In this document: one piece after another, positions 10,712 to 21,495 of the stretch
Layout of the letters: each line of letters starts with the position of its first letter
Position numbering within the stretch: the stretch's first letter is position 1
NCBI GenBank assembly: GCA_963281255.1
Contig: OY725490.1
Location: 1,984,001-2,048,000, forward strand
DNA length: 64,000 nucleotides
DNA from: Aphrocallistes beatrix
Taxonomy: Eukaryota; Porifera; Hexactinellida; Sceptrulophora; Aphrocallistidae
Reading direction: 5' to 3'
Notes under the pieces: model-generated
What the model was told of the DNA's origin: nothing
What the model saw: the letters and a program-made list of their open reading frames with translations, nothing else
Database searches by the model: none
Program-made: the position numbers and the translations under genes

Positions 10712-12231
10712 AATCTACACAACAGGGATCCGAATTTATCGTCCAATTAGCTAATATTTTTAGTATGTCGAATTATGTAATATTTATATGTAATACTTAA
10801 GATAACACACTGGGAAGTACCTTATATAAGTTTAAGTACCAAGGAACATGGCCTCACTTGTAATATTGGCAAGCAATGCTGATACACAGAAACTACTGTA
10901 ACGTAGAATAAGGACCCACAACAGATTCGTAGAAGACAGAAATATACTGCGAATTGACAAAATTACTATCATATAAGCCAAAAGGTAGAAAGCTTTTAGA
11001 TAGCATCAATCTCGTTACAATCTAGTTATTGCAACAAAGTATTGTGTAAGACTATCTCCTTCACAATCTACTCCTGTACTTAGATAGGACAAAGCATTAT
11101 AACTAAAATATGGATTTTTAGATAAAAATTTTTGTGCAATTGAATTTCATTCAAGTTTCATATATAAGAAGGGATACATAGAGGAAGTAGATTGTATTAC
11201 CGGAAAGTAAACAAACGAATTAGCTTCATGGGTTGTTGCAACTTGTATTGGATATTGCTGCTAAGATAAAACGCAGATCTCAATCGTAGAAGAGAATAAT
11301 AAAATAAGTTTAGTGCGAGGATTATAATAACCTTGAAACATTTATAATAATGAACACGGATAAAACTAATTCATTAATTAACCATAGTATGTATTAGGAC
11401 GTCCAGAACATAAGATTAAATTAGGAGTAAGAAGATTTGGAAAGTTGACATTTGGGGAATAAGGTAGAACTAGGATAAGACGTACCCCTCCGGGAAGCGA
11501 AAAAAAGTACGTATTATCCGTAAGTACGTACTAACCGAGTTGATATCACATAGGAATCTATATAATAAATGAATTTTGGTTCAGAGAAATTAGTACGTAC
11601 TAAGTCGAAGTACGTACTAACCGAGTTCTACTGTATTTCGTTCACTGCGAGAATTTGTGCTTCATTTGGTAGTAGTCACAAAAAACGAATTTTTAAAGAA
11701 AATAATTTATTACTTGACCACAATATTTAACAAGAAAACAGATATATACAGTGAGGGTGCTCCTAGAAATTCATGAAAAGTATATTAGGCGTGAATTTTT
11801 TTCACGAATTTAGAACAATTTTTAAATGGTCCTCCCGTCAAGGAGGGGACCTTCGATACAATAGAGCTACATTGGAATTCAGGATTAGATTAAAACGATT
11901 CCTAATAGAAAACATACTTTTAAAAAAATTAAAATCTACATTTGGGACTTGAAAGTTTATAATACATACTGTATATTACTTATACGTAATTATGTGAACT
12001 ATATTGTATATTTTTGTGCAGTTTCTAACACAGATCGAGATGTCTTGTATCATGATGGGCGTGTAACGTACATACGTACGTCTGCTCGCTCTTGGAAATT
12101 CTATTGTACCAAATGGCACCAAATTCGGACCATATATTTCTTATATGGTGGAGATTTGAACCTGGGTGCAAATTCTGAAAGATTTTCACACCTTTTCACC
12201 TTAAATAGAGTAGTGGATCCATTAGAACATG
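10712..12231. other. Gene-free stretch with a palindromic repeat at 11485-11638
   Basis: No gene is supported. At 11485-11638 the words AAGTACGTACTAACCGAG and AGTACGTACTAAGTCGAAG recur in both orientations and the unit ends 'ctactgta', so it is probably another TA-flanked MITE of the pogo type. The rest is AT-rich and featureless. Confidence 0.5.
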
Positions 12232-12352
12232 GCATACACACCAACCTGAGCCATGATAAAAGCGGGACGCAGCGTTGAATTTCGCGGGACATGGCGGGAC
12301 GCAATAGAAAAGTATTATACATGAGTAAAAAAAAGCGGGACAGTTGGCAGGT
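12232..12352 (+). mobile_element. Family B short element, copy 2
   Basis: The cleanest copy: 'caccaacctgagccatgata' ... GCGGGACGCAGCGTTGAATT ... CGCGGGACATGGCGGGACGC ... 'aaaagcgggacagttggcag'. The ends CCAAC..GAGCC and AGTTGGCAGG are short inverted repeats. It is 80-90% like the copy at 6929-7071 by eye. Confidence 0.7.
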
Positions 12353-12454
12353 ATGACATGGATATAAATAACTTTTCATGACTTCATATAGTCACTTCAC
12401 TATTGAATAATAATACAACCAAATTGACATTTTCCCGCCTAAGCCTAGGAATAT

Positions 12455-12545
12455 TGCTTACTCATTCCCGGCTCATTTTAGGCGGGGAAACCATAGAAAT
12501 GGCGGGTAGTTCTATAAATAGAAATTACCCTAAGGATTACAACCA
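12455..12545 (+). repeat. TATA-carrying dispersed module, copy 2
   Basis: Same word order as at 4106-4205: 'ctcattcccggctcatttt', AGGCGGGGAAACCATAGAAA, then TCTATAAATAGAAA and 'taccctaagg'. A further partial copy (gtcattttgggcgggaaaac) lies at about 12700. Confidence 0.5.
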
Positions 12546-12933
12546 ATTCAGGATATTCTGAAACAAATACTAAGTTTGTGCCAGCAACATTAATAGAGTC
12601 ATCATAAACCAAAATGATGAAGAGATAGAAATTCACTTAAATTTTTGCTAGGTTCTCCCAGTGGGAACCTCAAGTTAGATAAAATACACCGTTTCATGAA
12701 GTCATTTTGGGCGGGAAAACACTTAAAATTTGGGTTAAACTAGAGAATCTACCTAAAAACAAATTAGGTTTCGAGAAAATGTGGTTGTTGTTTTATTGAG
12801 CCACTACATTAAAAATACGATTAAAATAGCTATATTTGGTAAATTTGGTGTTAAAAGAACGCAACTTTGGTGGAGTGAAAACCTCCCACGACCTCTTCCC
12901 ACGCCCATTAATGCATAATGAAATTAGGATAGC

Positions 12934-13103
12934 TCAGGGTTTTTTAAGGGCGATAGTGGTGTAAAAATTACACCACTAATTTTGGGAGTTACACCACGAT
13001 TTGTGTCGGCCGCTGCAGCGTGGGCAATATTTGGTTAATATTTTTTCGGTGGTTACACCGTGATTAAGCTGAGTTACACCAAGGTCTCAGCCTTAAAACC
13101 CTG
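12934..13103. mobile_element. hAT-like MITE with TTACACCAC repeats
   Basis: Ends CAGGGTTTTTTAAGGgCGA and CTCAGCCTTAAAACCCTG form an imperfect TIR. The flanks ggatagct and atatagct match at 6 of 8 positions, consistent with an aged 8-bp duplication. Interior repeats of GTTACACCa(c/a) alternate in orientation. Non-coding. Confidence 0.6.
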
Positions 13104-13654
13104 ATATAGCTATCCTTGCCATTCTGATGAACTTATGCATAGTGGGTTCGTAGTAGAGTTCGGATATATTCCCAGCTTTACAATGATCAGATAAATATAA
13201 AACGAACGATTTTCTTGTTCACCTGTAGATATGTACTGACGTGTGAAGAGATTTAATTGATAAATCATATAAAAAAGCGCGAATTGTCAACCGTTGGAAG
13301 CTAGTCTCTAGCATATTTTCAAAATTCCAAAATGGTGTTAAAATATGTATACTAAAGGTGTGAATATATACACATTTACTTTTTTATTGCTATGCATTAT
13401 AATTAAATTAAGATACGTACCTATATGAGTTATTGCTTTGAAATATTAATAAAATGACAGTCTATTGTAGTGCCGTACCATGCTCTCTATTGTGAGAGGA
13501 AGTTTTTCATTTTTTTTGCAGAGGTGTGAATATTAGATCTTCAAACTTAGGCGTTTTAATATATAAGATTTATCTATAAATTTATCGAGGAAAGTATCTA
13601 TACACGTATACATACATATTTGTTCGAATACATGTATTCATACGTGCATGCAGG
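13104..13654. other. Gene-free AT-rich stretch
   Basis: Contains 'gtcaaccgttggaagctagtct' near 13287, which recurs near 48678, so it is a dispersed repeat. No gene seen. Confidence 0.45.
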
Positions 13655-13659
13655 CTTTC

Positions 13660-13815
13660 ATACAGGCGTACTGGGCGCGCCTAGAGGCGCGAATTTTATC
13701 CCATGGATCATAATTAGGCGTATGATTTAGGCGCGTGGCATAAAACATGTATAAAAATGCAGAGTCTAGGCGCGTAGAAAATGGTGGCGCCCATTTAGGC
13801 GTATGACTTCGGAAA
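13660..13815. repeat. CpG-rich cluster of TAGGCGYR words
   Basis: Within about 150 bp the words GGCGCGCC, AGGCGCGAA, AGGCGTATGA, AGGCGCGTGG, AGGCGCGTAG, GGCGCCCA and AGGCGTATGA occur in both orientations in an otherwise AT-rich region. It may be a degenerate GC-rich MITE; no clear TIR or target duplication was found. Confidence 0.45.
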
Positions 13816-14298
13816 GCTGGATGAAACCCTGAGTGCATGCATGTATGAATAGATTAAATTCATCTTGAAATATCCTAGGTTTTACAAATGAAATAGACAT
13901 TTCTAATCCTCACCCTAGCAACAGATCTAACATCAACTCCAATCCCAGGCAGAAGTTTGTGCTTAGAATTAGCAGAGGAGTAAGTGAGCCTGCCCTTCTA
14001 TAGAGGTAGCTGTAGTGCCATTCTCTCTAGGAAGCTTTTGGAGAGGCGTAGGGATTAGAAAATACGGAAGTGAGCATTTTATTCGCCTCTGTCCTTCTAG
14101 AAAGTGAAAGGCTTCATTCAGTGCCATTATTTGGTGTTGAGCAAGAGAAAGTAAGGTAGCTTCTCCTCGTCAAGATAGATAGCTACGAGATATTACCTAT
14201 AGGAATAGGACTAGTGGTAAACCAAAATCGAAATCGAATGTACCTTCACCAAAACACATTAACACAAAAAGGCAACATTGCCTCTACAACCAAAAACC

Positions 14299-14392
14299 GG
14301 ACATACCTAATTTACGGAACTTAACTTGACGGAACGGTTCCGGAATTTTTAATGCCTAATTTACAGAACATTCCGTAAATTAAGTATGTCCA
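14299..14392. mobile_element. Family C MITE, copy 1
   Basis: Starts GGACATACCTAATTTACGGA and ends in its inverse (CCGTAAATTAAGTATGTCC), with 'cggaacggttccggaat' at the centre. Sister copies at 19252-19375 and about 35956-36067. Confidence 0.7.
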
Positions 14393-14445
14393 AAAACCTA
14401 AGTAAACCCTGAGCAAGTAATACAGTGGCACCAGATGGCTTAAAA

Positions 14446-14906
14446 CAGGGCTGTCCAACTATATTTACTTCGGGCCACAACTGCTTCATACCATTTAGTG
14501 GCGGGCCGCAATACAGGGGCGTGCACTCGGGATGGGTATGGATAGAGGCATTTTGGACAATTTGTATCGTGAACAATAGAAGCTAATATCTATTGAAAAG
14601 AATTGGTAGGACCATGGTCTATCAGCTATGTCCCTATGTCCCTACCAGAACTTACTCCTAACTGGCTTACATCCGACTCAGTTTCTGTCAACTTGCAAAT
14701 AGAGATGTCGTTTGCATATAGCCATATACTATAACGAATGATAAAATAATGCAATCATGGCGTGAATAATACTTGTGGAAGAAAACGAGATGCATGATAT
14801 GGAAAAATTTGGAGAATTTGTCTAAAAGTGGGTAAAAAAGGGAGATTGAAGCAGGCAACGCGGGCCGCACAAAGCAAGGCCGCGGGCCGCCTGTTGGACA
14901 GCGCTG
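14446..14906. mobile_element. hAT-type MITE with a perfect 8-bp target duplication
   Basis: Flanked by GCTTAAAA at 14438-14445 and 14907-14914. TIRs are CAGGGCTGTCCAAC (left) and GTTGGACAGCGCTG (right), followed inside by CGGGCCGC words. The 8-bp duplication and the CAGGG/CGCTG ends are hAT hallmarks. The outer parts (cttcataccatttagtggcg, and caacgcgggccgcacaaagc) match a shorter copy at about 42388-42537; the middle 300 bp is absent there. Frames inside it, including a 123-codon one on the minus strand, are chance. Confidence 0.85.
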
Positions 14907-15424
14907 GCTTAAAACATCGAATGTTATAATTATCTTGCATGATATATCAGAGAAGATAGCTGATTCAAGAAATTCAAGCGACAAAATTCTATGAAACGCA
15001 CAAGGGTCTGATGAGAATTGATCGAGTGAACTCCTGAAACAGAACTGATCAGTAAGCAATCATGATTCAAAGCTGCGAGGATAGTTCTGAGGTAGCTACT
15101 AAGGTCAACTTTTTGATAACAGAATCATAGCGAAGAGAGGGACCGTTATCTGATGGAGCAACTGGACAATGATACTCCGTATCGTTACATCAAGTGGGCC
15201 AGCCGACATGGCTACTTGTGCAAGCAAAAGAATGCCAGATATCTCACTAAAGTTCAATAGCAAAGGAATATATAACAGTTAATTAGATTTCTATTGAGAA
15301 ATTGCGAATATACTATCAGTCTGAAATATATTCATCAGGAATGCGGCCCTTAGTAGAAAAGGTTGAAACGTTAAAAAATTATATTTAACCAGGTTGAATG
15401 ACTGAAGAAGGGAGTTATCATGTA

Positions 15425-15591
15425 CAGTCGACTCCGCTTAATAGGGTTACATCGGTCAGAGGACATTTTGTCCCGATTAAGCGGTTGACCCGATTAAACA
15501 GGGTTTAATTCATGCGGACTATGGATAATACTTTACTGTTAATCCATTGGCATTAAAAATTAACAGTGACCCTATTATGCGGAGTCGACTG
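15425..15591. mobile_element. Family A MITE, copy 4
   Basis: TA-flanked, CAGTCGACTCCGCTTAATAG to GCGGAGTCGACTG. The centre is replaced by 'attcatgcggactatggata', unlike other copies. Confidence 0.8.
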
Positions 15592-15969
15592 TATTTATAT
15601 TACAACCACAATATCTGTCAAGTTGAATCAGCATATAAAGTGAGAAATTGGGATAAATTGAAATGTATTATCATCATATATAATAAATTTTTGCTAGTTC
15701 CCATCTAAAAAACATGGGAACTACTTACATAATATAAAATGCAGATCTTCTACGGTATACCTCGTTAATACGAATTCAGTGGAGGGTCGAAATTTGTTTC
15801 ATATTATCTAGAATTCGAATTAACAGGAGTGATTCCATGTATTTTCTTCAGTAGGGATAAAGTATCTGTTCGTACTAGCCAGGATTTCATATTACAGTCT
15901 AACCACCTGGTCCCAATTTCATTTCTTAGATAGGATTTGTATTGAATCAAGTTCGCTTAATATAAAGTA

Positions 15970-16155
15970 CAGTTGACTCCGCTTAATAGGGCCACTGTTT
16001 AATCGGGTCAGCCGCTTAATCGGGCCACTTTTGGTAGGACCAGAATAGCTCTCACATAGAAGCTAATACAAAATAATTTCGGTTAATAGGGTTCTCCGCT
16101 TAATCGGGCCAAAATGTCCTCTGACCGATGTGGCCCTATTAAGCGGAGTCGACTG
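15970..16155. mobile_element. Family A MITE, copy 5
   Basis: TA-flanked. CAGTTGACTCCGCTTAATAG to AAGCGGAGTCGACTG, with the standard interior (aatagctctcacatagaagc). It appears in the orientation opposite to copy 1. Confidence 0.8.
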
Positions 16156-17435
16156 TATCTCTATTATGAACAGATTTTTTGGTCACCTGGTGGTTCACAA
16201 TAAGCGACCATGACTGTATTATTGTTCGTACATAATGAGGTAAGTGTCGAGCTGAAATCCCAGATTCCTTCATTAAATCGATAAGTTTAGTCTAGTAAAG
16301 AAAGTTATACTTCATTTCATGAGATGACCCTCGAAACGAGTTAAAAACTGGAATTCTCACATTCATTTAAATTTGAAAAACCAAGGATAAACAAACGAAT
16401 ATACGTACACATTGATTTACAAAAGATAAGTATAAATTGTATACATACCAACTTGAGTCATGATAAAAGCAGGAAACGGCGTTGAATTCCTAATAAAAAT
16501 ATTTAGCTTTTGTTGATTTTCTGTCAAAATACTGGGATTTCGGACACAAATTCAGGAGGTTGGAGAGTAAAGCATGACACAATCAAAGTAACAAATGAGA
16601 CTGATAGGATAACATCGTGTTCTGAATCAATAGTACCGTATGTATACCGTGTATACTCGAATAGTTGCCGTGGCGAATATAAACTTTATCCCCCTTTACC
16701 CCCTGAAGAAAAATAAATATTTCAGATATAAACGAGTTTTCAATGAATATTACCGCACGAGTGAACCAAGAAATGGCAGAAAGGAAAAACTATCCATTAA
16801 TATTTCTCTCTCTCTAGGTACTAAAAATTTAGCTCCCTCTTTGGAGGGAGGGGGGGGTGATTATTCGAGGGTGGGCTACTATTGGTATGAAACGGTATAT
16901 ACAGTAGATATTGGATATAGAGATAATTTTGTTTGGTTTGTGGTGCCCGACGATGATGTTCCATACTAATTTTATTGGATATAGTGATATAGTGATAATT
17001 TGACCCAAAAATCCTGTCCGGGCACTATCACTATATCCAATATATACTGTATATATACGTATACACATGTTACCGTTAAAACGTTAAATCAGTTATCATG
17101 TAGAGTACATGAAAATTTCAGGCATTATAACTCATAACTTATAAGTAATAACTGAAAAAGTTCTAACGGTAACATATGTCGACGTATTTATTGAGAAATA
17201 TATGTGAAAAGCTGAGAGGAGCGAAGAAGTGAATTTAAAAGGTAAAATGTGTAAAAAATCCTACAAATTTGCATATCAATAATTATAAGTTCATTTACAT
17301 TACATTACAGAGGAAAGTGATGAAGTAAAGATTTAAAATGAAATTCAAAATGTAATGAAACTAGAATTAACTCTTATTTAGTGTCGGAATGTAATTTCTA
17401 GAGAAAACTAAACGATTTCTGAGATGAAGGGGAAG
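16156..17435. other. Gene-free stretch 3' of the PTB gene
   Basis: Contains a 40-bp family B fragment near 16455-16490 and nested ATATTGGATATAG inverted repeats at 16905-17045 (the latter around a 'gtgcccgacgatgatg...tccgggcac' pair), probably a small foldback element. Frames of 60-110 codons here have simple composition and are not supported. Confidence 0.45.
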
Positions 17436-18761
17436 TTATTCAGTGGAGTTTGGTTCTTCGATCTTTTCTTTCGAATCTGAGACTTCCAAAGCTGAGAAAG
17501 GATTTGCTAAAGTTAAACTTTCAGTCCCAGTCTTGTTGACTTGAGTCCCACTTAGCTCAGATTCAGGAGAAATAGGAACATCCGTCGGTTCCAGCTTAGA
17601 ATAGGAGCCAGTACGCTCACGTTGGAACAGTTTAGTGAATGAGTTGTGTCTGCTACCTTGGGAACCATTCGTGTCGCTTGGAATGTTACGTCTCGCAACT
17701 GAAAGGAAGCTGTCATCAAAGCTAGGAGTGGCGCCCAATTCTGAACTGGCGCCTAGATCGGGCGTAGTTGAGTCTAATTTAGAAGCATTTTTGGCGCCAA
17801 CTTCAGTAGGCTCAAGCGCTAATTCATCTGAACCGAAAGAGAATGCGTCATAAAACGAAACGCGATTACTCAGCTTGGATTCGGGAGAAGTGGACACACT
17901 TTGTCCGAAATTATCATCGAAAGAGAAGCTAGAAACTTCTGGAGACAGGAACGGGTTGTTGGCTGATTGAGGTCGTAAACATTTCGTTTCGAGAGAAAGT
18001 TCCTCAATCATCGAATCGAGTTCCGCGGTCACGTTCGGGATTGGAGTGGACTCGAAGGTTGTGGGGAAGATTCCAGAGTGATCGTCGAGAGCGTGGTCGG
18101 ACAGATAGGAGGACAAGGGTCTCACGGCAGACTCGTCCTTTGAGTCTGAGAAAGGAGATTCTGGTGTCGGTAGAGACTGCTTCTGTTTCTCAAGGGCTCG
18201 CTTCTTCCGCTTTTTGGCGCGGTTTATCTTGTGCACGACGTAGTACATTTCCTTGAGAGTCTTCACGACAGCTTCTGCTGTCTTTTCGTCAGATTTGAAA
18301 GCGTACATTCTGTAGCCCTTCCTCTCTTTCCCGGAAATATCGCAAATAAACACAAACACCTTTTTGTTGTCAGGAGCTTTAGACGCGTAAACAAGCTTGT
18401 AAACAGGAAATCGGAGTTTGAGCGCGGTTTCTCCATCGTCGAAAACCGAAATTCCATTCCCGAGCTTCATACGAATTTCTACCTTTCGCTTTTTCCCGCC
18501 GATACTCCTCTTGGCGTCTCTCACCAGATCCAGAGCCACATGGACCAACTGCGTGTCTCTAGGATCCGAGATTTTGTTTGAGCCGATATAGCGCGCGGCG
18601 TAGACCATCTCGTGCTGGGAATATTGGTTGAAGAGTTCCATTATCTTCTCCCGCGGACTCTGCTCGGGAATGATGGTCACTGGGACGGAGGAGCGAATCA
18701 CGCGATAGTCACTGCCGTTGTGTTTGGAAGTCAAATCTCCGAGCAACTTTCTGATAGACAT
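17436..18761 (-). CDS. PTB-domain adaptor protein with NPF motifs
   Basis: 441 residues in one uninterrupted frame. Residues about 48-180 read as a phosphotyrosine-binding (PTB/PID) fold: FNQYSQHEMVYAARYIGS at its start, then KVEIRMKLGNGISVFDD, the PVYKLVYASKAPDNKKVFVF strands and a C-terminal helix around SDEKTAEAVVKTLKEMYYVV. A Lys/Arg-rich run (NRAKKRKKRALEKQK, about 179-193) follows, then a Ser/Thr/Pro-rich disordered tail with two NPF motifs (about 269 and 420), which bind EH domains in endocytic adaptors such as Numb-type proteins. I infer a cytoplasmic cargo or signalling adaptor; the closest named subfamily is uncertain. The start is chosen because the frame closes upstream, the first 12 codons recur intact in the partial copy at 35.8 kb, and no initiator alternative fits. 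Codon use is GC-richer than surroundings. Fragments of this gene are scattered at 35815-35880 and 49732-49865. Confidence 0.85.
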   Translation of the reverse strand: MSIRKLLGDLTSKHNGSDYRVIRSSVPVTIIPEQSPREKIMELFNQYSQHEMVYAARYIGSNKISDPRDTQLVHVALDLVRDAKRSIGGKKRKVEIRMKLGNGISVFDDGETALKLRFPVYKLVYASKAPDNKKVFVFICDISGKERKGYRMYAFKSDEKTAEAVVKTLKEMYYVVHKINRAKKRKKRALEKQKQSLPTPESPFSDSKDESAVRPLSSYLSDHALDDHSGIFPTTFESTPIPNVTAELDSMIEELSLETKCLRPQSANNPFLSPEVSSFSFDDNFGQSVSTSPESKLSNRVSFYDAFSFGSDELALEPTEVGAKNASKLDSTTPDLGASSELGATPSFDDSFLSVARRNIPSDTNGSQGSRHNSFTKLFQRERTGSYSKLEPTDVPISPESELSGTQVNKTGTESLTLANPFSALEVSDSKEKIEEPNSTE

Positions 18762-18838
18762 GAGACCTAATTGTGACTTGGAGATGGTGCAACAATATTA
18801 AATCTCAACCTGTATTTAACTAAATTGTGTGATGGCAA

Positions 18839-19219
18839 GGAATTCCAGAACTGGCAAAAAATGGTTGTACGGATCATTTTTGCTAACCGTTTACTTGCTA
18901 CTTTATTTTTTCTCCAATTTAGATTTAGTTTTATTTACTTACTACTTTTTTTTGCTTGCCACTTATTTTTCCCGGCATTTAGTTGGCGTGAGGAGAAGAA
19001 ATTATTGATCGTGCAATATAAAACCGAAATGAGTCTTCATCGAGCGATTTGTAGCATTTCAGAATCAGAATTTTATTTATTTAACCATGTCCATTCATCA
19101 GGGTATCCTGGAAATTTACCTGCTACTTTTTTTGCACGCCATCCAGAATATTCACTTGCTAGCTTTTATTTTTTTCCAAAAAAATAGAAAAGGTAGTAAG
19201 TAGCAAGTAAATCCCTGGT
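18839..19219. mobile_element. 381-bp insertion with 8-bp target duplication upstream of the PTB gene
   Basis: Flanked by GATGGCAA at 18831-18838 and 19220-19227. The partial copy of this locus at 35.93 kb reads 'gtgtgatagcaagtgacaaa', that is, a related empty site without the insert. The interior repeats 'tttacttgctactttttt' in both orientations (18889, 18933, 19117, 19190). Outermost ends do not form a clean TIR. A frame of 120 codons inside is not supported. It lies within about 80 bp of the PTB start codon, so it sits in the promoter or 5'UTR. Confidence 0.75.
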
Positions 19220-19251
19220 GATGGCAAACTTGTGACAAATCGTGTAGCACA

Positions 19252-19375
19252 GGACATACCTAATTTATGGAACTTGACAGAACTGTTCCGAATTGTAAAA
19301 GCCTTTTTACGGAATATTCCATTCCAGGAAATTATAAATGCTTAATTCACGGAGTTCCCTAAATTGGGTATGTCC
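19252..19375. mobile_element. Family C MITE, copy 2
   Basis: GGACATACCTAATTTATGGA to CCTAAATTGGGTATGTCC, same core as the copies at 14299 and 35956. It is shared with the segmental copy at 36 kb, so the insertion predates that duplication. Confidence 0.75.
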
Positions 19376-19436
19376 TGAGATATGGGAATATAGTAGACCA
19401 TGAGACACACGACGAAATCGGAGAGTTGAGAGGCCT

Positions 19437-19620
19437 GACTAAGGTAGAACTGTCAGGACAGGACGTAGCCCCATGTTGTAGATTTCCGTCGGAAGCTCAT
19501 TCACACATAGAACTAATACAATTTATTTGTAAAAAAGTGTTAAGGCCAAGGCATTCCTACACTCTGCTTCCTATGGCCATGTTGTAGTGTCTGGTTGAAA
19601 CAGCCGTGCAGCGCAAACAA
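19437..19620. repeat. Family D repeat (CTGTCAGGACAGG / CGTCGGAAGCTCAT)
   Basis: The words 'aaggtagaactgtcaggaca', 'tgttgtagatttccgtcgga' and 'cttcctatggccatgttgta' recur around 36123-36240 and 49894-50075. Each of the three copies lies beside real or fragmentary PTB-gene sequence. Outer ends are not defined. Confidence 0.55.
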
Positions 19621-19962
19621 ATGATGCGCGCTTGTTTATACAAACATTAACAGGAAGCGATGTAAATAGATTTGTAGTTAAGATGGAAATAATGGAAACG
19701 AAAGTGTGGGAATCTAAACTCGGAAGAAACTGATTCTATTTATAACTACAGGGTGTCCAGAAATTATTGGCACCTCATGATATTATTCTTAACTTACCAT
19801 TAGTATAACCATACTGTATATCCTTTCAATCTTTATATTACTCTATTGCACCGCGGTAATAGCTATTATTTAAAAGGTAATGGCTGTAAATATATTCATT
19901 TTTGAATTTTTTTGCTAACATTTAATTTTAGCGGATTTTTTTCAATTTTCAGCGTTATATTA

Positions 19963-21261
19963 ATGAGTATCGAAATTCGCATGCGTGCCGTAGGCATGCT
20001 AGAAGGTGGATTAACGCAGAAAGAAGTAGCTAGCAGACTAGGCAAAGGGATTCGGACAATCAAAAGGTGGTGGAAGAGACATATCAACAACGAAAGTCTC
20101 CACCTGGCGCCGGCCGCCCAACCAAGCTCAATCCTGTCGCTTAAAATGATAATTGGAAAATCCCTTGGAAAGCGACACCAGTCCACTAGAAGATTGACTG
20201 CGAAACTTAAATCTAAGGGATATTCTATATCAAAAAGCTCTGTACATTCACATTTATCTAAACGCCTCAGAGCTAAGGCATTCAAACGTCCAAAACAGCC
20301 AAGATTGACACAAAATCAGAAGGAAAAGAGGCTCAACTTCTGTCGAAAATATAGTAAATGGACTGTTGATGATTGGAGAGCTATTCTCTGGACAGATGAG
20401 TCTCCCTTTGAATTATTTCATTCAACAAATCCACTAAATGATCGAATTTGGTGTCGTAATTCTTCTGAGGTCACACCACAGGAAAAGGTGAAATTCCCTC
20501 CAAAAATCATGGTGTGGGGCATGATGAGTCACCAGGCACTCTCAGAATTACATATTATTCCACCCAAACAAACTGTGAATGCTTCCTATTATGTATCTGA
20601 AATATTAGCTAAAACCTGTAAAGAAGCACTGAAAAGAAAGCGGAAAACAGGTACAATTCTTCAACGGAGAATGATTGCAAACCCGTTACGGGCCACTTGG
20701 GATACAGACAATTCGTGACATTCTTGTAGTCGTGTAAACAATCATTAGTTGAGATTAAAGTGTTTCATTCAACTAGTTTATTGATTAATTAAAGATGAGA
20801 GACAATGACAACTAAAAGAATTACTTCCCGAGAGAGAAATTCATTCTCACATTCTCACATTGAATTCATCAATTCTATGTTGAATAGTCACGAATAGCAA
20901 TGTCACGAATTGTAATGTCACGAATTGTATGTCACGAATTGTATGTCACGAATTGTCTGTATCCCGGGCCACTTTGATGCAGGATGGTGCTCCATCTCAC
21001 AAGGCCGAAATTACTCAAGAATGGTGTCGGACACATTTATCAAATTTCTGGGCAAAGGAAGAATGGCCAGGTAATTCTCCGGATTTGAACCCAATCGAGA
21101 ATCTGTGGGCTATTCTCAAACAGAAGCTTGATGAGTTACCTCAATCAAAGAACCTGGAAGACCTCAAATCTTCTTTGAAATTTGCTTGGTCCAGCATTGA
21201 GCCATCATGTCTGGATAGATTAGTCTCAGGGATGCCTGATAAGATTAGGAAGTGCATATAA
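19963..21261 (+). pseudogene. Tc1-like transposase, interrupted by a nested MITE
   Basis: N-terminal helix-turn-helix (GGLTQKEVASRLGKGIRTIK), a second Trp/basic DNA-binding part, then the DDE catalytic domain: first Asp in ILWTDESPFEL (about 20386-20410), second Asp in LMQDGAPSH (about 20975-21000), and Glu in PDLNPIENLW (about 21079-21110), so a DD34E-type triad. The insert at 20699-20965 breaks the frame right before the second Asp; removing it together with one copy of the 9-bp duplication leaves one continuous frame of about 340 codons with no other stop, so the transposase was intact until this insertion. A Met at 19963 is the likely start; a possible splice acceptor (ttttcag) lies 12 bp before it. 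This copy cannot make an active enzyme as it stands. Confidence 0.9.
20699..20965. mobile_element. Nested 267-bp MITE with 9-bp target duplication
   Basis: Flanked by GGGCCACTT at 20690-20698 and 20966-20974. Perfect TIRs: GGGATACAGACAATTCGTG at the left and its inverse at the right. Towards the right end the word TGTCACGAATTGT is tandemly repeated four times (about 20899-20957). The 9-bp duplication suggests a Mutator-like or similar transposase; none is present here. Confidence 0.93.
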
Positions 21262-21495
21262 CTAACTGGTGATTATATTGGGAAATGATTTCTGCGATAG
21301 TTTATCATGATTTGCATTTGTAGTAGATTAAGTAAGGTGCCAATAATTTCTGGACACCCTGTAATCAATGTGAGTAAATACACACTACAACCAAAAGTAC
21401 GTACTAATGCACTCTCTAACTAACATTGTACAATCACAAGCAATACACAGAAATAAATCATAACAACAAGATAGGAAAATACGTGTAATAGGGAA

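Larger units (their letters stand above)
19749..21361 (+). mobile_element. Tc1/mariner-family transposon, 1613 bp
   Basis: Flanked by TA (19747-19748 and 21362-21363). The 27-bp terminal inverted repeats are perfect (left CAGGGTGTCCAGAAATTATT, right its exact inverse ending GGACACCCTG). It carries one transposase frame split by a younger 267-bp insertion. Perfect TIRs imply recent activity, or recent mobilisation by a related source. Confidence 0.95.

Noticed and set aside
14688-15059. 123-codon minus-strand frame
   Set aside because: It overlaps the hAT MITE and its right TIR and has no protein-like pattern.
16640-16969. 109-codon plus-strand frame
   Set aside because: It crosses a poly-G tract and small inverted repeats; its composition is not protein-like.
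18825-19187. 120-codon frame upstream of the PTB gene
   Set aside because: It lies almost wholly in the 381-bp insertion and is Phe/Leu-rich only because of poly-T tracts.
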